Shown: positions 33,194 through 43,607 of the stretch, piece after piece | Layout: the number at the start of each line of letters is the position of its first letter | Numbering within the stretch: position 1 is the first letter of the stretch | Source: Lachnospira sp. UBA3212 | Lineage (GTDB): Bacteria; Bacillota; Clostridia; Lachnospirales; Lachnospiraceae | Length of the DNA stretch: 64,000 bases | Reading direction: 5' to 3' | NCBI GenBank assembly: GCA_002363615.1 | Contig: DEWK01000023.1 | Span: 1 to 64,000 of the forward strand | Program-made: the position numbers and the translations under genes | Notes under the pieces: generated by a model | Database searches by the model: none | Seen by the model: only the letters and a program-made list of their open reading frames with translations | What the model was told of the DNA's origin: nothing

Positions 33194-34216
33194 TTAATAC
33201 TCGTCTTCTCTAGGAGTGTAAAGAAGCCATTTTAACTTAGGATTTGCAAGAATCATAGCCATACCATTCGCTACGCTAAGGGCTGGATTACGAACAGTAT
33301 TCACCTTAATCATACAGGTATCCTGGATTCGTTTACTTAGATTGGTAATGGAACTGGACCCACCTGTTAGGTAGATTCCATCACTTTCTAAATCCAGGGT
33401 GATTTCTGGAGGGGTACGTTCAATCATTCCAGAAATTTCATCTAAAAGGCGTAATAAACTTGACTCACAAGCATCATTCACCATATCGGCGGTAATAACC
33501 TTCTCGGAAGGAAGTCCAGAAATTACGTTACGACCTACGACTTTTAAATTTAAATTACTTTCGTCCACTTGTGGTGAAGCATTTAAAAGGTCAATCTTAA
33601 CAACCTCTGCGGACTTTTGACCAATCACAAGATTATAACGCTTTTTCACCATCTCAATAATATCTAGTTCCAATTGTTTTCCGCCGAAACGAAGGAATTT
33701 ACTTAAAACGATACCACCTTGAGAAACCACTGAAATCTCTGTAGTTTCGGCACCCATATTCACAATCATGGCACCTTTTTTTGCATCCATATCGATTCCT
33801 AATCCTACGGCATCTGCCACTGGCTTTTCCACTACCACAATATCTTTCGATTTAATCTTGGAATCGGCAATCAAATCATAAAAAGCCCTTTTTTCTACCT
33901 CGGAAATATCGGTTGGAATTGCAATACAAAAGTCCCCACTTTTCCGCTTCTTGGGAGCATTAATTTTTTTGAAAAATTCCTCAAATAAAAGGGACATGGA
34001 GCCAATATCTGCCACTACCCCATAAGACATAGGAGAAATAACAGAGATTTCCTTTGGTGCCTTTTCAAACATTTCATAGGCCTGATCCCCAGAGGCTAAC
34101 ACTTCCTTGCCTTTTTTTGCAATCATATTACGTTCGTTTAATAATTTCTTAGTGATTCCATCATAGATTTTCAAATGATCCGAACCAAAATCTATTCCAT
34201 ACACATGTTTACTCAT
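33194..34216 (-). CDS. mreB: Divergent MreB-like actin-family protein
   Basis: The 340-residue protein has the actin/Hsp70 fold signatures IDFGSDHLKIYDG, VVADIGSMSLLF and GIYLTGGSSS and leads the mreCD-mrdA-rodA cluster, so the shape role is clear. Two nucleotide-site motifs are unusual. The usual DIGGGTT is NMGAETT (residues 153-159), and the usual EEP is EKP (about 130-132). It may bind nucleotide but hydrolyse it poorly. A second, canonical mreB may exist elsewhere in the genome. Confidence 0.88.
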   Translation of the reverse strand: MSKHVYGIDFGSDHLKIYDGITKKLLNERNMIAKKGKEVLASGDQAYEMFEKAPKEISVISPMSYGVVADIGSMSLLFEEFFKKINAPKKRKSGDFCIAIPTDISEVEKRAFYDLIADSKIKSKDIVVVEKPVADAVGLGIDMDAKKGAMIVNMGAETTEISVVSQGGIVLSKFLRFGGKQLELDIIEMVKKRYNLVIGQKSAEVVKIDLLNASPQVDESNLNLKVVGRNVISGLPSEKVITADMVNDACESSLLRLLDEISGMIERTPPEITLDLESDGIYLTGGSSSITNLSKRIQDTCMIKVNTVRNPALSVANGMAMILANPKLKWLLYTPREDEY

Positions 34217-34255
34217 ACTTTTATCCTTTGCAAATATACTCCTCAGGAAAGAAAA

Positions 34256-34951
34256 CTAGGAAAGAAATCCTGCTCTGGCAAGGGAAACGAACGTATTGTC
34301 TCCGATAATGATGTGGTCTACCACAGGAATTCCAATTAACTCACCTGCCTTTTTAAAACGCCTGGTGGTTTCTAAATCCTGATTACTTGGGGTTGGATCC
34401 CCACTTGGATGGTTGTGAATTAAACACAAAAAGACCGCCGAGGACCGCAGAGCTTCTTGAAAAACCTCTCGTGGTTCTGCAATTGCCCCATTCACCGTTC
34501 CACGGCTGATCACCATCTCCCGTATCAAAAAACATTTGGTATCAAGAAATGCCACTAAAAACTGCTCTATTTCTAAGTGACGCAAATCCGCCATAAAGTA
34601 AGAAGCAACGGTCTCCGGTTCAGAAAAAAGCAGGTTCTTTTTGGCCTGTGTTTTGGCTATTCTTCTGGAAAGTTCTGCAATACACTTAATCTGCATGGCT
34701 TTCACCTTACCAATCCCCTGAATCGATGTTAATTCCTCAAGGGATAAGTGAAAAATAGATAGGATACCATCTGTTCTTCCTTGGTAGTTTAATACAGAAT
34801 TTGCCAACTGAATGGCCGGAACCCCATTCGTTCCCGTCTTTAAAAGAATAGCAAGTAATTCTGATTCCGATAAACTTTCCGGACCATATGCATAAAACCG
34901 CTCATATGGTCGAAATTCCAGGGGCATCTCTTTGATTGTTTTATAATTCAT
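34256..34951 (-). CDS. radC: RadC family JAB/MPN domain protein
   Basis: The 231-residue protein has an N-terminal helix-hairpin-helix region (LTSIQGIGKVKAMQIK) and the C-terminal JAMM zinc site HNHPSGDPTPSNQD. Despite the name, a direct repair role for RadC is doubtful; genes of this type often lie beside mreB in Clostridia. Confidence 0.95.
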   Translation of the reverse strand: MNYKTIKEMPLEFRPYERFYAYGPESLSESELLAILLKTGTNGVPAIQLANSVLNYQGRTDGILSIFHLSLEELTSIQGIGKVKAMQIKCIAELSRRIAKTQAKKNLLFSEPETVASYFMADLRHLEIEQFLVAFLDTKCFLIREMVISRGTVNGAIAEPREVFQEALRSSAVFLCLIHNHPSGDPTPSNQDLETTRRFKKAGELIGIPVVDHIIIGDNTFVSLARAGFLS

Positions 34952-35062
34952 TGGTACTCCTTTCAGACACGTTCCTCTCCGCAGCCGAAAGATGTAACAA
35001 TAGTATCATAAAATGCCTTTGAATTCAAGCAAATGAACGGTTTGTAACACAATCTTCACATC

Positions 35063-36352
35063 TTATTTGTTTGAAATATTTATTTCGTTAAGCTTTATTA
35101 AGCCATCGTCAATCATACTTTGTGCGGCCTTTAAAACCCCTAATTTACCATGGGTAAAGGTAATACCCCCTTGAAAATAGATATTAAAAGGCTCACGAAG
35201 TGGTCCATCACAAGAAAGCTCAATGGATGACCCTTGAATAAAGCATCCATCTGCCATAATAATATCGCAGTTATATCCTGGTTGTTCCGAAGGTTCTGGG
35301 GTAACATAAGCATCTACTGCAGCACCAGCCTGAACTCCCTTTGAAAAGGAAATCATGGCCTCCCGGCTTCCAAGGGTGATTTCCTGAATAATATCGTGAC
35401 GAATCTCACTGGAATGTGGGAAGGTTTCATAACCAAATTCTTCAAAGATTCTAGCAGCATAAATGGCAGATTTTTCAGCAGATGCAGCTACCATTGGAGC
35501 TACAAAAAAACCAAAGTAGAGATTTTGCATCACACCAAAATTCGCACCGGCTTCCTTTCCGATTCCAGGAGTGGTTAAACGATGGGCACAACGTTCTACG
35601 CATTCCTTGGTTCCGGCAATATATCCTCCGGCAGGGGCAAGACCACCACCTGGGTTTTTAATTAAGGAACCCACCACCATATCAGCACCATATTGAGATG
35701 GCTCTTCCAGTTCGATAAATTCTCCATAGCAGTTATCCACCATGCAAATAACCTTAGGATACTTTTCGTGAACGGCACGAATCGCTTGACCGATTTCTTG
35801 AACGCCTAAGGTAGGTCTGGTACGGTAACCGCGGGATCTTTGAAATTCAATTAATTTGGTCTTTGGTTCAATGGCTTCAAGAAGGGCCTTTATATCAATG
35901 TGACCATCATTGGTTAATTCCACCTGGCGGTAGGTAATTCCATAATCGGCTAAAGAACCTTCCGAAGGACGGATGCCAATTACCTCCTCTAAGGTGTCAT
36001 ATGGCTGTCCGGTAGCTGAAAGCATCTCGTCTCCGGGACGAAGGTTAGCTGCAAGGGCGATTCCTAAGGCATGGGTTCCACAGGTAATCTGCGGACGAAC
36101 CAGGGCATCCTCTGTTTGAAAGACATCTGCGTACACTGCTTCTAAGGTATCACGACCAAGATCGCCATAACCATAACCGGTGGAAACTGCAAAGCAAGCT
36201 TCTGAAACATGATTTTTCTGCATCGCTGCAATCACCTTTAATTGGTTGATTTGAGCAATCTCATCGATTTTTTCAAAACGTTCTTTTAATTCCTTATCAC
36301 ACTTCCTTGATAAATTTTCTAGCTGTGGGCAAATTCCAAAAATCTCGTACAT
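35063..36352 (-). CDS. Methionine gamma-lyase-like PLP enzyme (YnbB/Alr family)
   Basis: The 429-residue protein is a fold-type I PLP enzyme of the so-called aluminium-resistance family, with VDNCYGEFIE and the PLP-lysine region MVVGSLIKNPGGGLAP. It probably cleaves a sulfur amino acid or related substrate; the exact reaction is unknown. It lies 21 bases downstream of miaA in the same direction, in the typical miaA-ynbB order. Confidence 0.88.
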   Translation of the reverse strand: MYEIFGICPQLENLSRKCDKELKERFEKIDEIAQINQLKVIAAMQKNHVSEACFAVSTGYGYGDLGRDTLEAVYADVFQTEDALVRPQITCGTHALGIALAANLRPGDEMLSATGQPYDTLEEVIGIRPSEGSLADYGITYRQVELTNDGHIDIKALLEAIEPKTKLIEFQRSRGYRTRPTLGVQEIGQAIRAVHEKYPKVICMVDNCYGEFIELEEPSQYGADMVVGSLIKNPGGGLAPAGGYIAGTKECVERCAHRLTTPGIGKEAGANFGVMQNLYFGFFVAPMVAASAEKSAIYAARIFEEFGYETFPHSSEIRHDIIQEITLGSREAMISFSKGVQAGAAVDAYVTPEPSEQPGYNCDIIMADGCFIQGSSIELSCDGPLREPFNIYFQGGITFTHGKLGVLKAAQSMIDDGLIKLNEINISNK

Positions 36353-36373
36353 ATTTATCCTCTTTCTTCATTC

Positions 36374-37345
36374 TTATTCAAATCTGTGATCAATGATCCT
36401 ACGGTCTAATTGATGGATAGACTCCTCCATAAAACTAACCATTTCAGAAACTGAATTATGGAAGTGTTCATAGTTCACCCAGATGGTATCTGGTTCTCGT
36501 TTAAACCAGGTAATCTGCCTTTTGGCAAAGTGTCTGGTATTCTTTTTGATTTCTTCAATAGCCTCTTCTTTGGTTAGATTTCCCTTTAGGTAAGAAATCA
36601 TCTCCCGGTAACCAATTCCCTGCATAGAAGTGAGGGATGGGTCATAGCCATCCTGTAACAGTTCTAAAACCTCTTGTTCCAGACCTTGTTGGACCATCTG
36701 CTCTACCCTTTCATTGATTCGCTGATAAAGGGTTTCTCTTTGACGATTTAATACAAAATAGCAAAAATCGAAAGGGCTGGTCTTTTTTCTTTGTTCTTCA
36801 TTGTGCTTGGAAATTGGACTTTTCTCTTCTTTGAAATATTCTAAGGCCCGAATCACTCGTTTCCTATTATTTTCATGGATGGCCTTTGCAGATGCAGGGT
36901 CCACTTCCCGTAAGCGTTCCCAAAGGGCGTGGTTGCCCTTTTCTCTTGCAAATGTTTCCAGTTCTTTTCGGTAGGAATGATCGGTACTTTCTTTGCTAAA
37001 GTCTATATCATAAAGGACTGACTGGATGTAAAAGCCGGTACCTCCTACAATAATAGGGATTTTTCCCTTTTGATAGATTATCTCCATGGCTTCCTTGCAC
37101 ATTTTTTGAAAAACATAGACCGAAAATTCTTCTTTGGGATCTAGGCAGTCCACTAAATAATGGGGAACCCCTTCCATTTCTTCCGGAAGGATTTTGGCAG
37201 ATCCGATATTCATTTTTTGATAGACCTGAATAGAATCGGCGCTAATGATTTCTCCTCCAATGCCCTTGGCAAGATGGATGGAGGCCTCGGTTTTTCCCAC
37301 CGCAGTAGGTCCTGTTAAAATAATTAGTTTGCGTTTCTTCTCCAT
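36374..37345 (-). CDS. miaA: tRNA dimethylallyltransferase
   Basis: The 323-residue protein has the P-loop GPTAVGKTE, DSIQVYQKM, and VGGTGFYIQS motifs of MiaA. It adds the isopentenyl group to A37 of tRNAs that read UNN codons. The companion methylthiotransferase gene miaB lies upstream in the same cluster, beyond mutL and mutS. Confidence 0.96.
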   Translation of the reverse strand: MEKKRKLIILTGPTAVGKTEASIHLAKGIGGEIISADSIQVYQKMNIGSAKILPEEMEGVPHYLVDCLDPKEEFSVYVFQKMCKEAMEIIYQKGKIPIIVGGTGFYIQSVLYDIDFSKESTDHSYRKELETFAREKGNHALWERLREVDPASAKAIHENNRKRVIRALEYFKEEKSPISKHNEEQRKKTSPFDFCYFVLNRQRETLYQRINERVEQMVQQGLEQEVLELLQDGYDPSLTSMQGIGYREMISYLKGNLTKEEAIEEIKKNTRHFAKRQITWFKREPDTIWVNYEHFHNSVSEMVSFMEESIHQLDRRIIDHRFE

Positions 37346-37350
37346 GATTT

Positions 37351-39276
37351 TTAATCAACAATTCGTTTGAATTTTTTATTTAACTCATATTCTGTCATTG
37401 AAATAATAACAGGTCGTCCATGTGGACAGTGGTATGGGTTTTCCAGGTTTAAAAGTTCATCAATTAAGGTTTTTGCCTCGGCAAAAGAAAGACGGTTATT
37501 TCCCTTGACTGCGGCCTTACAGGCCATGGTTGCAATGGCATGAAGGACACTGTGAGGGGTATCGGTCTTTTTAATATCAGAAAGACCATCGATGATTTCG
37601 ATTAAAAGTTCCTTCTTTTCTAGCTGAGGAAGAAGGGTTGGTACCGAGTGAATCGCATAATCCTGATCTCCAAAATGCTCAATGTCAAAGCCCATTTTTA
37701 TAAGTTCCTCTTTTCTTAACTCCAAAAGATTCTCTTCTGCCAAAGAGAGACTTAGAAGAATCGGAGGATTTATAAGCTGTCTTGGGATTTCCTGATCTTC
37801 TTTTAGGATTTGTTTCACAAAACGCTCGTAAAGAACCTTTTCGTGGGCGGCATGCTGGTCAATAATAAACATTTTCTTGCCATATTCTACAATCCAATAG
37901 GTATCAAATACCTGGCCTACAATCTTATGAGAAAACTGAGCTTCCTTGGTTAAAAATCCATAGTCTGTAAGGTCTTGTTGGTTGTATTTTTTTTGATCTT
38001 GGGCTATGAGATTTTTTCTAACCGCCGCCTCTTCTTTTTTAAAGGCTTGGTCTCTATGTACCTCAAAGGGTTCCGGAATCTGAACCTTTTCTGGTTTTTG
38101 AAGAGAAGACTTTTTTTCACCCAAGTTAACCTCTGTGATTTCACGAATGACAGGAAGAGGACTTTCGATTGGAGTCTTTGAAACAGGAGGAAGAACCTCC
38201 TTACTTTCTGCAATCTTGTTAATGCTAGGACTGAAAGAAGTCTCCTTTTTCTTCTTTTCTTCCACAAGGCTCACTGGGACAATCATATCTTTATGCATTA
38301 AGGCATCTTGAATTGCATGAGTCACAAAAGGGAAAATGAATTCCTGATTGCGGAAACGGAGTTCCATCTTTTGAGGATGAACATTCACATCTAACAACTG
38401 AGGATCCGTCTTTATGGTAAGGGCAACAAATGGATGCTTATGCTGCATCATAAAACCATGATACCCCTCTTCGATGGCCTTAGTGATTACCGGACTTTTA
38501 ATATAACGTCCATTAATAAAATAGTGTTCATAGCCGCGATTTCCCCTGGAAATCAAAGGCTTAGCAAGAAAACCTGATAGTTCCATAAAATCATTTTGGG
38601 CATGAATAGGAAGAAGGGCGTTGGTAATTTCACGACCATAAATATTATAAATGGTATCCTTTAGATTTCCATTTCCCGGGGTAAATAATTTGTTTTGATG
38701 GTTATTAATGAATCGAAAGGAAATTTCAGGATGAGCCAAAGCTAAATGACTAACCGTATCTGCCACATATCCTGCCTCGGTTTGAAAGGAACGTAAGAAT
38801 TTCTTTCTGGCAGGAGTATTGTAAAAAAGATTTTTTACAATTAGAGTACTTCCATCAGGCACTCCCACATCTTCAAAGCTGATTTCATTCCCACCTTCAA
38901 TGACATAGCGACTTCCCACAAAAGCTCCCTGGGTCTTCGTTAATAGTTCCACTTGAGCAACAGCAGCAATAGAAGAAAGTGCTTCCCCCCGAAAACCCAG
39001 GGATTTAATATCCATCAAATCTAAGGCAGTATGGATTTTACTGGTAGCATGTCTTTGAAATGCCAAAGGAATATCATCCTTTTGAAAACCACATCCGTTA
39101 TCGGTAATTCGGATCAGGGAAACCCCACCATCTTTGATTTCAACCGTGATGGATGAAGCTTTGGAGTCAATAGAATTTTCAAGAAGTTCCTTTACCACAG
39201 AGGCCGGACGTTCCACCACTTCTCCCGCGGCAATCTGGTTTATGGTACTTTCATCAAGTAGGTTTATGATTCCCAT
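37351..39276 (-). CDS. mutL: DNA mismatch repair protein MutL
   Basis: The 641-residue protein has the GHKL ATPase motifs ELLENSIDSKAS, DNGCGFQ and GFRGEALSSIAAV, a long linker, and a C-terminal domain carrying IDQHAAHEKVLYE. That DQHA(x)2E(x)4E motif marks MutL with its own nicking endonuclease, as expected where MutH is absent. It follows mutS. Confidence 0.96.
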   Translation of the reverse strand: MGIINLLDESTINQIAAGEVVERPASVVKELLENSIDSKASSITVEIKDGGVSLIRITDNGCGFQKDDIPLAFQRHATSKIHTALDLMDIKSLGFRGEALSSIAAVAQVELLTKTQGAFVGSRYVIEGGNEISFEDVGVPDGSTLIVKNLFYNTPARKKFLRSFQTEAGYVADTVSHLALAHPEISFRFINNHQNKLFTPGNGNLKDTIYNIYGREITNALLPIHAQNDFMELSGFLAKPLISRGNRGYEHYFINGRYIKSPVITKAIEEGYHGFMMQHKHPFVALTIKTDPQLLDVNVHPQKMELRFRNQEFIFPFVTHAIQDALMHKDMIVPVSLVEEKKKKETSFSPSINKIAESKEVLPPVSKTPIESPLPVIREITEVNLGEKKSSLQKPEKVQIPEPFEVHRDQAFKKEEAAVRKNLIAQDQKKYNQQDLTDYGFLTKEAQFSHKIVGQVFDTYWIVEYGKKMFIIDQHAAHEKVLYERFVKQILKEDQEIPRQLINPPILLSLSLAEENLLELRKEELIKMGFDIEHFGDQDYAIHSVPTLLPQLEKKELLIEIIDGLSDIKKTDTPHSVLHAIATMACKAAVKGNNRLSFAEAKTLIDELLNLENPYHCPHGRPVIISMTEYELNKKFKRIVD

Positions 39277-39293
39277 GTGTTTTTCCTTTCTTA

Positions 39294-42032
39294 CTAATCA
39301 TGACTGGTCTTTTTTAAATGCTTATATTCCTGTTGTAATTCGTAAATCAGGTTCATGGCAGCCATTGGGGTTGAATTACTAATGTCATAATCCATCAAAC
39401 GTTCAAAGAGAGCTTCTTTTTCGTCACTGGATTCAAAGAGGTTTAACTGATGAAAAACTTCAATGTTTTTGTTTTTCTCTTCTCCACCCTCTTTCATAGA
39501 GGCTTTTTTTACAGAGGCTTCCTGTTTTTTAGTATCTTCATTTTTAGATAAAATGGATAAAGTATTTTCCGCACTTACCTGGCAGACCCTGGATTTTACA
39601 TTAATGTCTGCCTGGGACAATTTTTCCACAAGTTCCTTGGCCCTTGTGATTACCTCGTCAGGGACACCGGCAAGTTTTGCAACCTGAATACCATAGGACT
39701 TATCTGCGCCACCCTTTACGATTTTTCTAAGGAAGACAATATTATCTCCATCCTCCTTCACTGCAATACAGTAATTGTGAATACCAAAAATCGTCCCCTC
39801 CAATTCCGTTAATTCATGGTAGTGGGTGGCAAATAAGGTTTTTGCACCGATTCGATTTTTGTCATTAATGAATTCTGCCACAGCCCAGGCAATGGAAAGA
39901 CCATCAAAGGTTGAGGTTCCTCTTCCAATTTCATCCAAAATCAGAAGGGAATCCTTGCTGGCATTTCGAAGAATATTTGCCACTTCTGTCATTTCCACCA
40001 TAAAGGTAGACTGCCCACTGGCTAAATCATCGGAAGCACCTACTCTGGTAAAGATACGATCTGAAATAGAAATATTTGCAGCACTAGCAGGTACATAGGA
40101 GCCAATCTGAGCCATAAGGCAGATTAAAGCAACCTGTCTCATATAGGTTGACTTACCGGCCATATTTGGTCCTGTTATAATAGCGGTACGATTTTCTTGG
40201 GAATCCAGGTAGGTATCATTATCTACAAAGAGATTCTCTGGAATCATTTTTTCTACCACAGGATGTCGTCCACCCTTAATATCGATGATTCCCTCATGGT
40301 TAATCTCCGGTTTACAATAATTGCTCTTTCCTGCTACATAGGCCAAGGAAGCAAACACATCAAGTTTGGCAATAGCCCTGGCGGTATTTTGGATTCTGGT
40401 TACCTGACTTGCAATTTGGTCTCTTACCTGGGTAAAGAGGTTGTATTCTAAGGTTACTACCCTATCCTTAGCACCAAGAATGGTATCTTCCAGTTCTTTT
40501 AAACGGTCAGTTGTATAACGCTCTGCCCCGGATAAGGTTTGTTTGCGTACCCAATTTTTTGGTACCAGGTCCTTATAGGAATTCGTTACCTCAAAGGAAT
40601 AGCCAAAGACCTTGCTATACTTGATTCGAAGGTTTTTAATCCCGGTGGTTTCCTTTTCTTCCTCTTCCAATTTGGCAAGCCAATCTTTTCCCTGGGTTTG
40701 AGCCGATTTTAAACGATCTACTTCCTCATGATAGCCTTCCTTAATGATTCCACCTTCCCGAACGGTAAGTGGAGGTTCATCAATAATGGCTTGTTCAATC
40801 AAATTATGAATATCTTGTAGAGGATCCAACTCCTTTTTGATTTCCTCTAACAGTTCTGAATCAAGATCCTCCATGCAGGAAAGAATTCCTGGAAGCATGG
40901 CAAGAGAAGTTTTAAAAGCAATTAAATCTCTTGGGTTGGCGGTTTTATAGGTGATACGTCCAATTAAACGCTCCAAATCATAAATGGAAGACAGGTATTC
41001 TCTTAACTCATCACGAGCAATCAAATGATCATTGAAACACTGGATGATTTCCTGTCTTTTTAAAATTTCAGACTTATGAATTAAGGGCTGTTCAATGTAT
41101 TTTCTAAGGAGTCTGGCTCCCATGGCAGTCTTCGTTTTATCAAGTACCCAAAGAAGGGTCCCTCTTTTTTGCTTTTCTCGAAGAGTTTCAAGCAATTCCA
41201 GGTTTCTTCTGGTAGAGGTATCAATAATCATATATTTGCCGGTTTCATAAGGCTTGATACTGGTAATATGCGCCAGGGAAGTCTTTTGTGTTTCCAAAAG
41301 ATATTTCAAAAGTCCACCGGCAGCCAGCATACCTACCGGGTAGTCAGAAAGTCCCAAACCATCTAAGGCCATTACATGAAAATGATTTTTTAGTGTGTTT
41401 ATGGCCATATCCTTTTCAAAATACCAATCTTCCAAAAGAGAAAAGGAAATCTTTAGCCTGTTTTTCAAGTCAGAAAAGTCCAGGCTTGACATCTCAAGGG
41501 TTTCCTCATAGATGATTTCTGCAGGAGTATAACGATTAATTTCGTCTAAAATACCACGAACGTCCGAAACTTCTGTCAGGTAATAGTCTCCCGTTGCAAC
41601 GTCGGCAATGGAAATACCAAATCGATTCATTCTTGATACGATGGACATAATATAATTATTTTTTCCTTCATCTAAAGATTTGGAATTGCAATTTGTACCG
41701 GGAGTCACAACACGAATGACTTCTCGTTTTACAAGACCCTTTGCCGTAGCCGGATCTTCTACCTGTTCCACAATAGCCACCTTATGACCATTTTCCACTA
41801 ATCGGTCAATATATTGGTCACAGGAATGAAAAGGAACTCCGCACATAGGTGCTTTTTCCTCTAAACCACAACTCTTTCCCGTAAGGGTAAGTTCTAATTC
41901 CTTAGATACCAACTTAGCATCCTCAAAAAACATCTCATAAAAATCCCCTAGGCGGTAAAAAATAATGCAATCCTTATATTCTTCTTTGGTCTTTATGTAC
42001 TCCTGCATCATAGGAGATAAGCCGCTTGCCAT
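39294..42032 (-). CDS. mutS: DNA mismatch repair protein MutS
   Basis: The 912-residue protein has the mismatch-recognition FYEMF motif near residue 32, the lever and clamp regions, and an ABC-type ATPase with GPNMAGKSTYMRQ and LLILDEIGRGTSTFDG. It binds mismatches and recruits MutL, encoded next. Its length is on the long side because of an extended C-terminal charged region. Confidence 0.97.
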   Translation of the reverse strand: MASGLSPMMQEYIKTKEEYKDCIIFYRLGDFYEMFFEDAKLVSKELELTLTGKSCGLEEKAPMCGVPFHSCDQYIDRLVENGHKVAIVEQVEDPATAKGLVKREVIRVVTPGTNCNSKSLDEGKNNYIMSIVSRMNRFGISIADVATGDYYLTEVSDVRGILDEINRYTPAEIIYEETLEMSSLDFSDLKNRLKISFSLLEDWYFEKDMAINTLKNHFHVMALDGLGLSDYPVGMLAAGGLLKYLLETQKTSLAHITSIKPYETGKYMIIDTSTRRNLELLETLREKQKRGTLLWVLDKTKTAMGARLLRKYIEQPLIHKSEILKRQEIIQCFNDHLIARDELREYLSSIYDLERLIGRITYKTANPRDLIAFKTSLAMLPGILSCMEDLDSELLEEIKKELDPLQDIHNLIEQAIIDEPPLTVREGGIIKEGYHEEVDRLKSAQTQGKDWLAKLEEEEKETTGIKNLRIKYSKVFGYSFEVTNSYKDLVPKNWVRKQTLSGAERYTTDRLKELEDTILGAKDRVVTLEYNLFTQVRDQIASQVTRIQNTARAIAKLDVFASLAYVAGKSNYCKPEINHEGIIDIKGGRHPVVEKMIPENLFVDNDTYLDSQENRTAIITGPNMAGKSTYMRQVALICLMAQIGSYVPASAANISISDRIFTRVGASDDLASGQSTFMVEMTEVANILRNASKDSLLILDEIGRGTSTFDGLSIAWAVAEFINDKNRIGAKTLFATHYHELTELEGTIFGIHNYCIAVKEDGDNIVFLRKIVKGGADKSYGIQVAKLAGVPDEVITRAKELVEKLSQADINVKSRVCQVSAENTLSILSKNEDTKKQEASVKKASMKEGGEEKNKNIEVFHQLNLFESSDEKEALFERLMDYDISNSTPMAAMNLIYELQQEYKHLKKTSHD

Positions 42033-42047
42033 GTTCTGCCATCCTTT

Positions 42048-43607
42048 CTACTCTTCTACCATGGTTCCGATATAATAAAAGCCCTTTGCCTCATCTAAAT
42101 GAACATTAACCAATTGACCAATGAGAGATGGGTCCCCTGGGAAATGAACTAATACATTGTTCCGAAGTCTACCGGTTAAGTAACCTTCTTCGTGATCATC
42201 CACGGATTCCACTAACACTTCCATGGTTTGACCCTTGTGTCTTGCACAGCGCTCTGCAGAAATTTCCTGCACTTCCTTTAAGAGTCTGTCAAAACGATCC
42301 TTTACGACTTTTGGATCTAATTGTTCCCACTTAGCCGCCGGGGTTCCGGTTCTTGGAGAATAGATAAAGGTAAAGACGGAATCGTACTTTACGTCCTTTA
42401 CCACTTCCAAGGTTTCTAAAAAATCTTCCTCAGTTTCTGTTGGAAACCCAACGATTATATCTGTGGTAAGGGAAACATCAGGGATTCTCTCCTTGATTTT
42501 ATTGGCAAGTTCCATATAACGCTCCCGATCATAAGAACGGTTCATCTTCTTTAATACCTTAGAAGAACCGGCCTGAAGAGGGAGGTGGATATGCTTGCAA
42601 ATCTTCTTACTTCTTGCGATAAAGTCAATTAAATCATCCGGGAAATCCTTTGGATGTGGGGTCATAAAACGGATTCGCTCTAATCCATCAATTTTTTCAA
42701 GCTCTTCCAAAAGAGAAGTGAAAGTAATGCCTTCTAAGTCCTTTCCATAAGAATTAACGTTTTGACCTAGAAGCATAATTTCTACAACTCCGTTCTCCAC
42801 TAAACGCTTGATTTCCGAAATAATATCCTCTGGCTTTCTAGAACGTTCCCGGCCTCGTACATAAGGAACGATACAGTAGGTACAAAACTTATCACAACCA
42901 TAGGAAATATTAACTCCGCACTTAAATGGGTATTTGCGGATGGATGGAAGATCTTCTACAACCCCCTCAGGCTTATCCCAAACGTCAATATAGAGTTTAT
43001 GCTTTTGTTTGTGAGAAGAAAGAACCGCAAATAATAACTCGGATAACATAAAAATATTGTGGGTTCCAAAAATCAAGTCTACAAAAGAATAAGACTTACG
43101 AATCTTTGCCACTACGCTTTCTTCCTGCATCATACATCCACATAAACCGATAATCATCTGAGGATTTTTCTTTTTATATTTTTGCAAATGACCCAAACGC
43201 CCATAGACCTTTAAGTTGGCATTTTCACGAACGGTACAGGTGTTCATTAAGATAAAATCGGCATCTTCTGACTCAGTTTCTTCATAGCCAATGGCATTTA
43301 AAACACCGAGGAGTTTTTCAGAATCCTTGGCATTCATTTGGCAACCAAAGGTCATAATATTAACTTTAAGCTTGCGACCAAGTATCTGTTCTCTCTCAAA
43401 AACCAGCCGACGACATTTTTCAATAAAATAATACTGACGATCCGGTTCTACCTTAGGGGCTTCCCCCTCAATGGAAATAATGGTTTGTGGATCTAAATAG
43501 TCAGCACTATTATTTTCCCTGAAATATTTTTCTCCTCCAATTCGACGAATCTTTTTGCTGGCCTCCTGGATCGAAGCCTTGGCATTAAAATTTGATTGAG
43601 TACTCAT
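42048..43607 (-). CDS. miaB: tRNA (N6-isopentenyl adenosine(37)-C2)-methylthiotransferase
   Basis: The 519-residue protein has an N-terminal UPF0004 domain (MTFGCQMNAKDSE), a radical-SAM CxxxCxxC cluster (YGCDKFCTYCIVPYVRG) and a C-terminal TRAM domain. It methylthiolates isopentenyl-A37, acting after MiaA. The first 65 residues are an extra leader typical of clostridial MiaB. Its start overlaps the folate gene stop by one base. Confidence 0.96.
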   Translation of the reverse strand: MSTQSNFNAKASIQEASKKIRRIGGEKYFRENNSADYLDPQTIISIEGEAPKVEPDRQYYFIEKCRRLVFEREQILGRKLKVNIMTFGCQMNAKDSEKLLGVLNAIGYEETESEDADFILMNTCTVRENANLKVYGRLGHLQKYKKKNPQMIIGLCGCMMQEESVVAKIRKSYSFVDLIFGTHNIFMLSELLFAVLSSHKQKHKLYIDVWDKPEGVVEDLPSIRKYPFKCGVNISYGCDKFCTYCIVPYVRGRERSRKPEDIISEIKRLVENGVVEIMLLGQNVNSYGKDLEGITFTSLLEELEKIDGLERIRFMTPHPKDFPDDLIDFIARSKKICKHIHLPLQAGSSKVLKKMNRSYDRERYMELANKIKERIPDVSLTTDIIVGFPTETEEDFLETLEVVKDVKYDSVFTFIYSPRTGTPAAKWEQLDPKVVKDRFDRLLKEVQEISAERCARHKGQTMEVLVESVDDHEEGYLTGRLRNNVLVHFPGDPSLIGQLVNVHLDEAKGFYYIGTMVEE

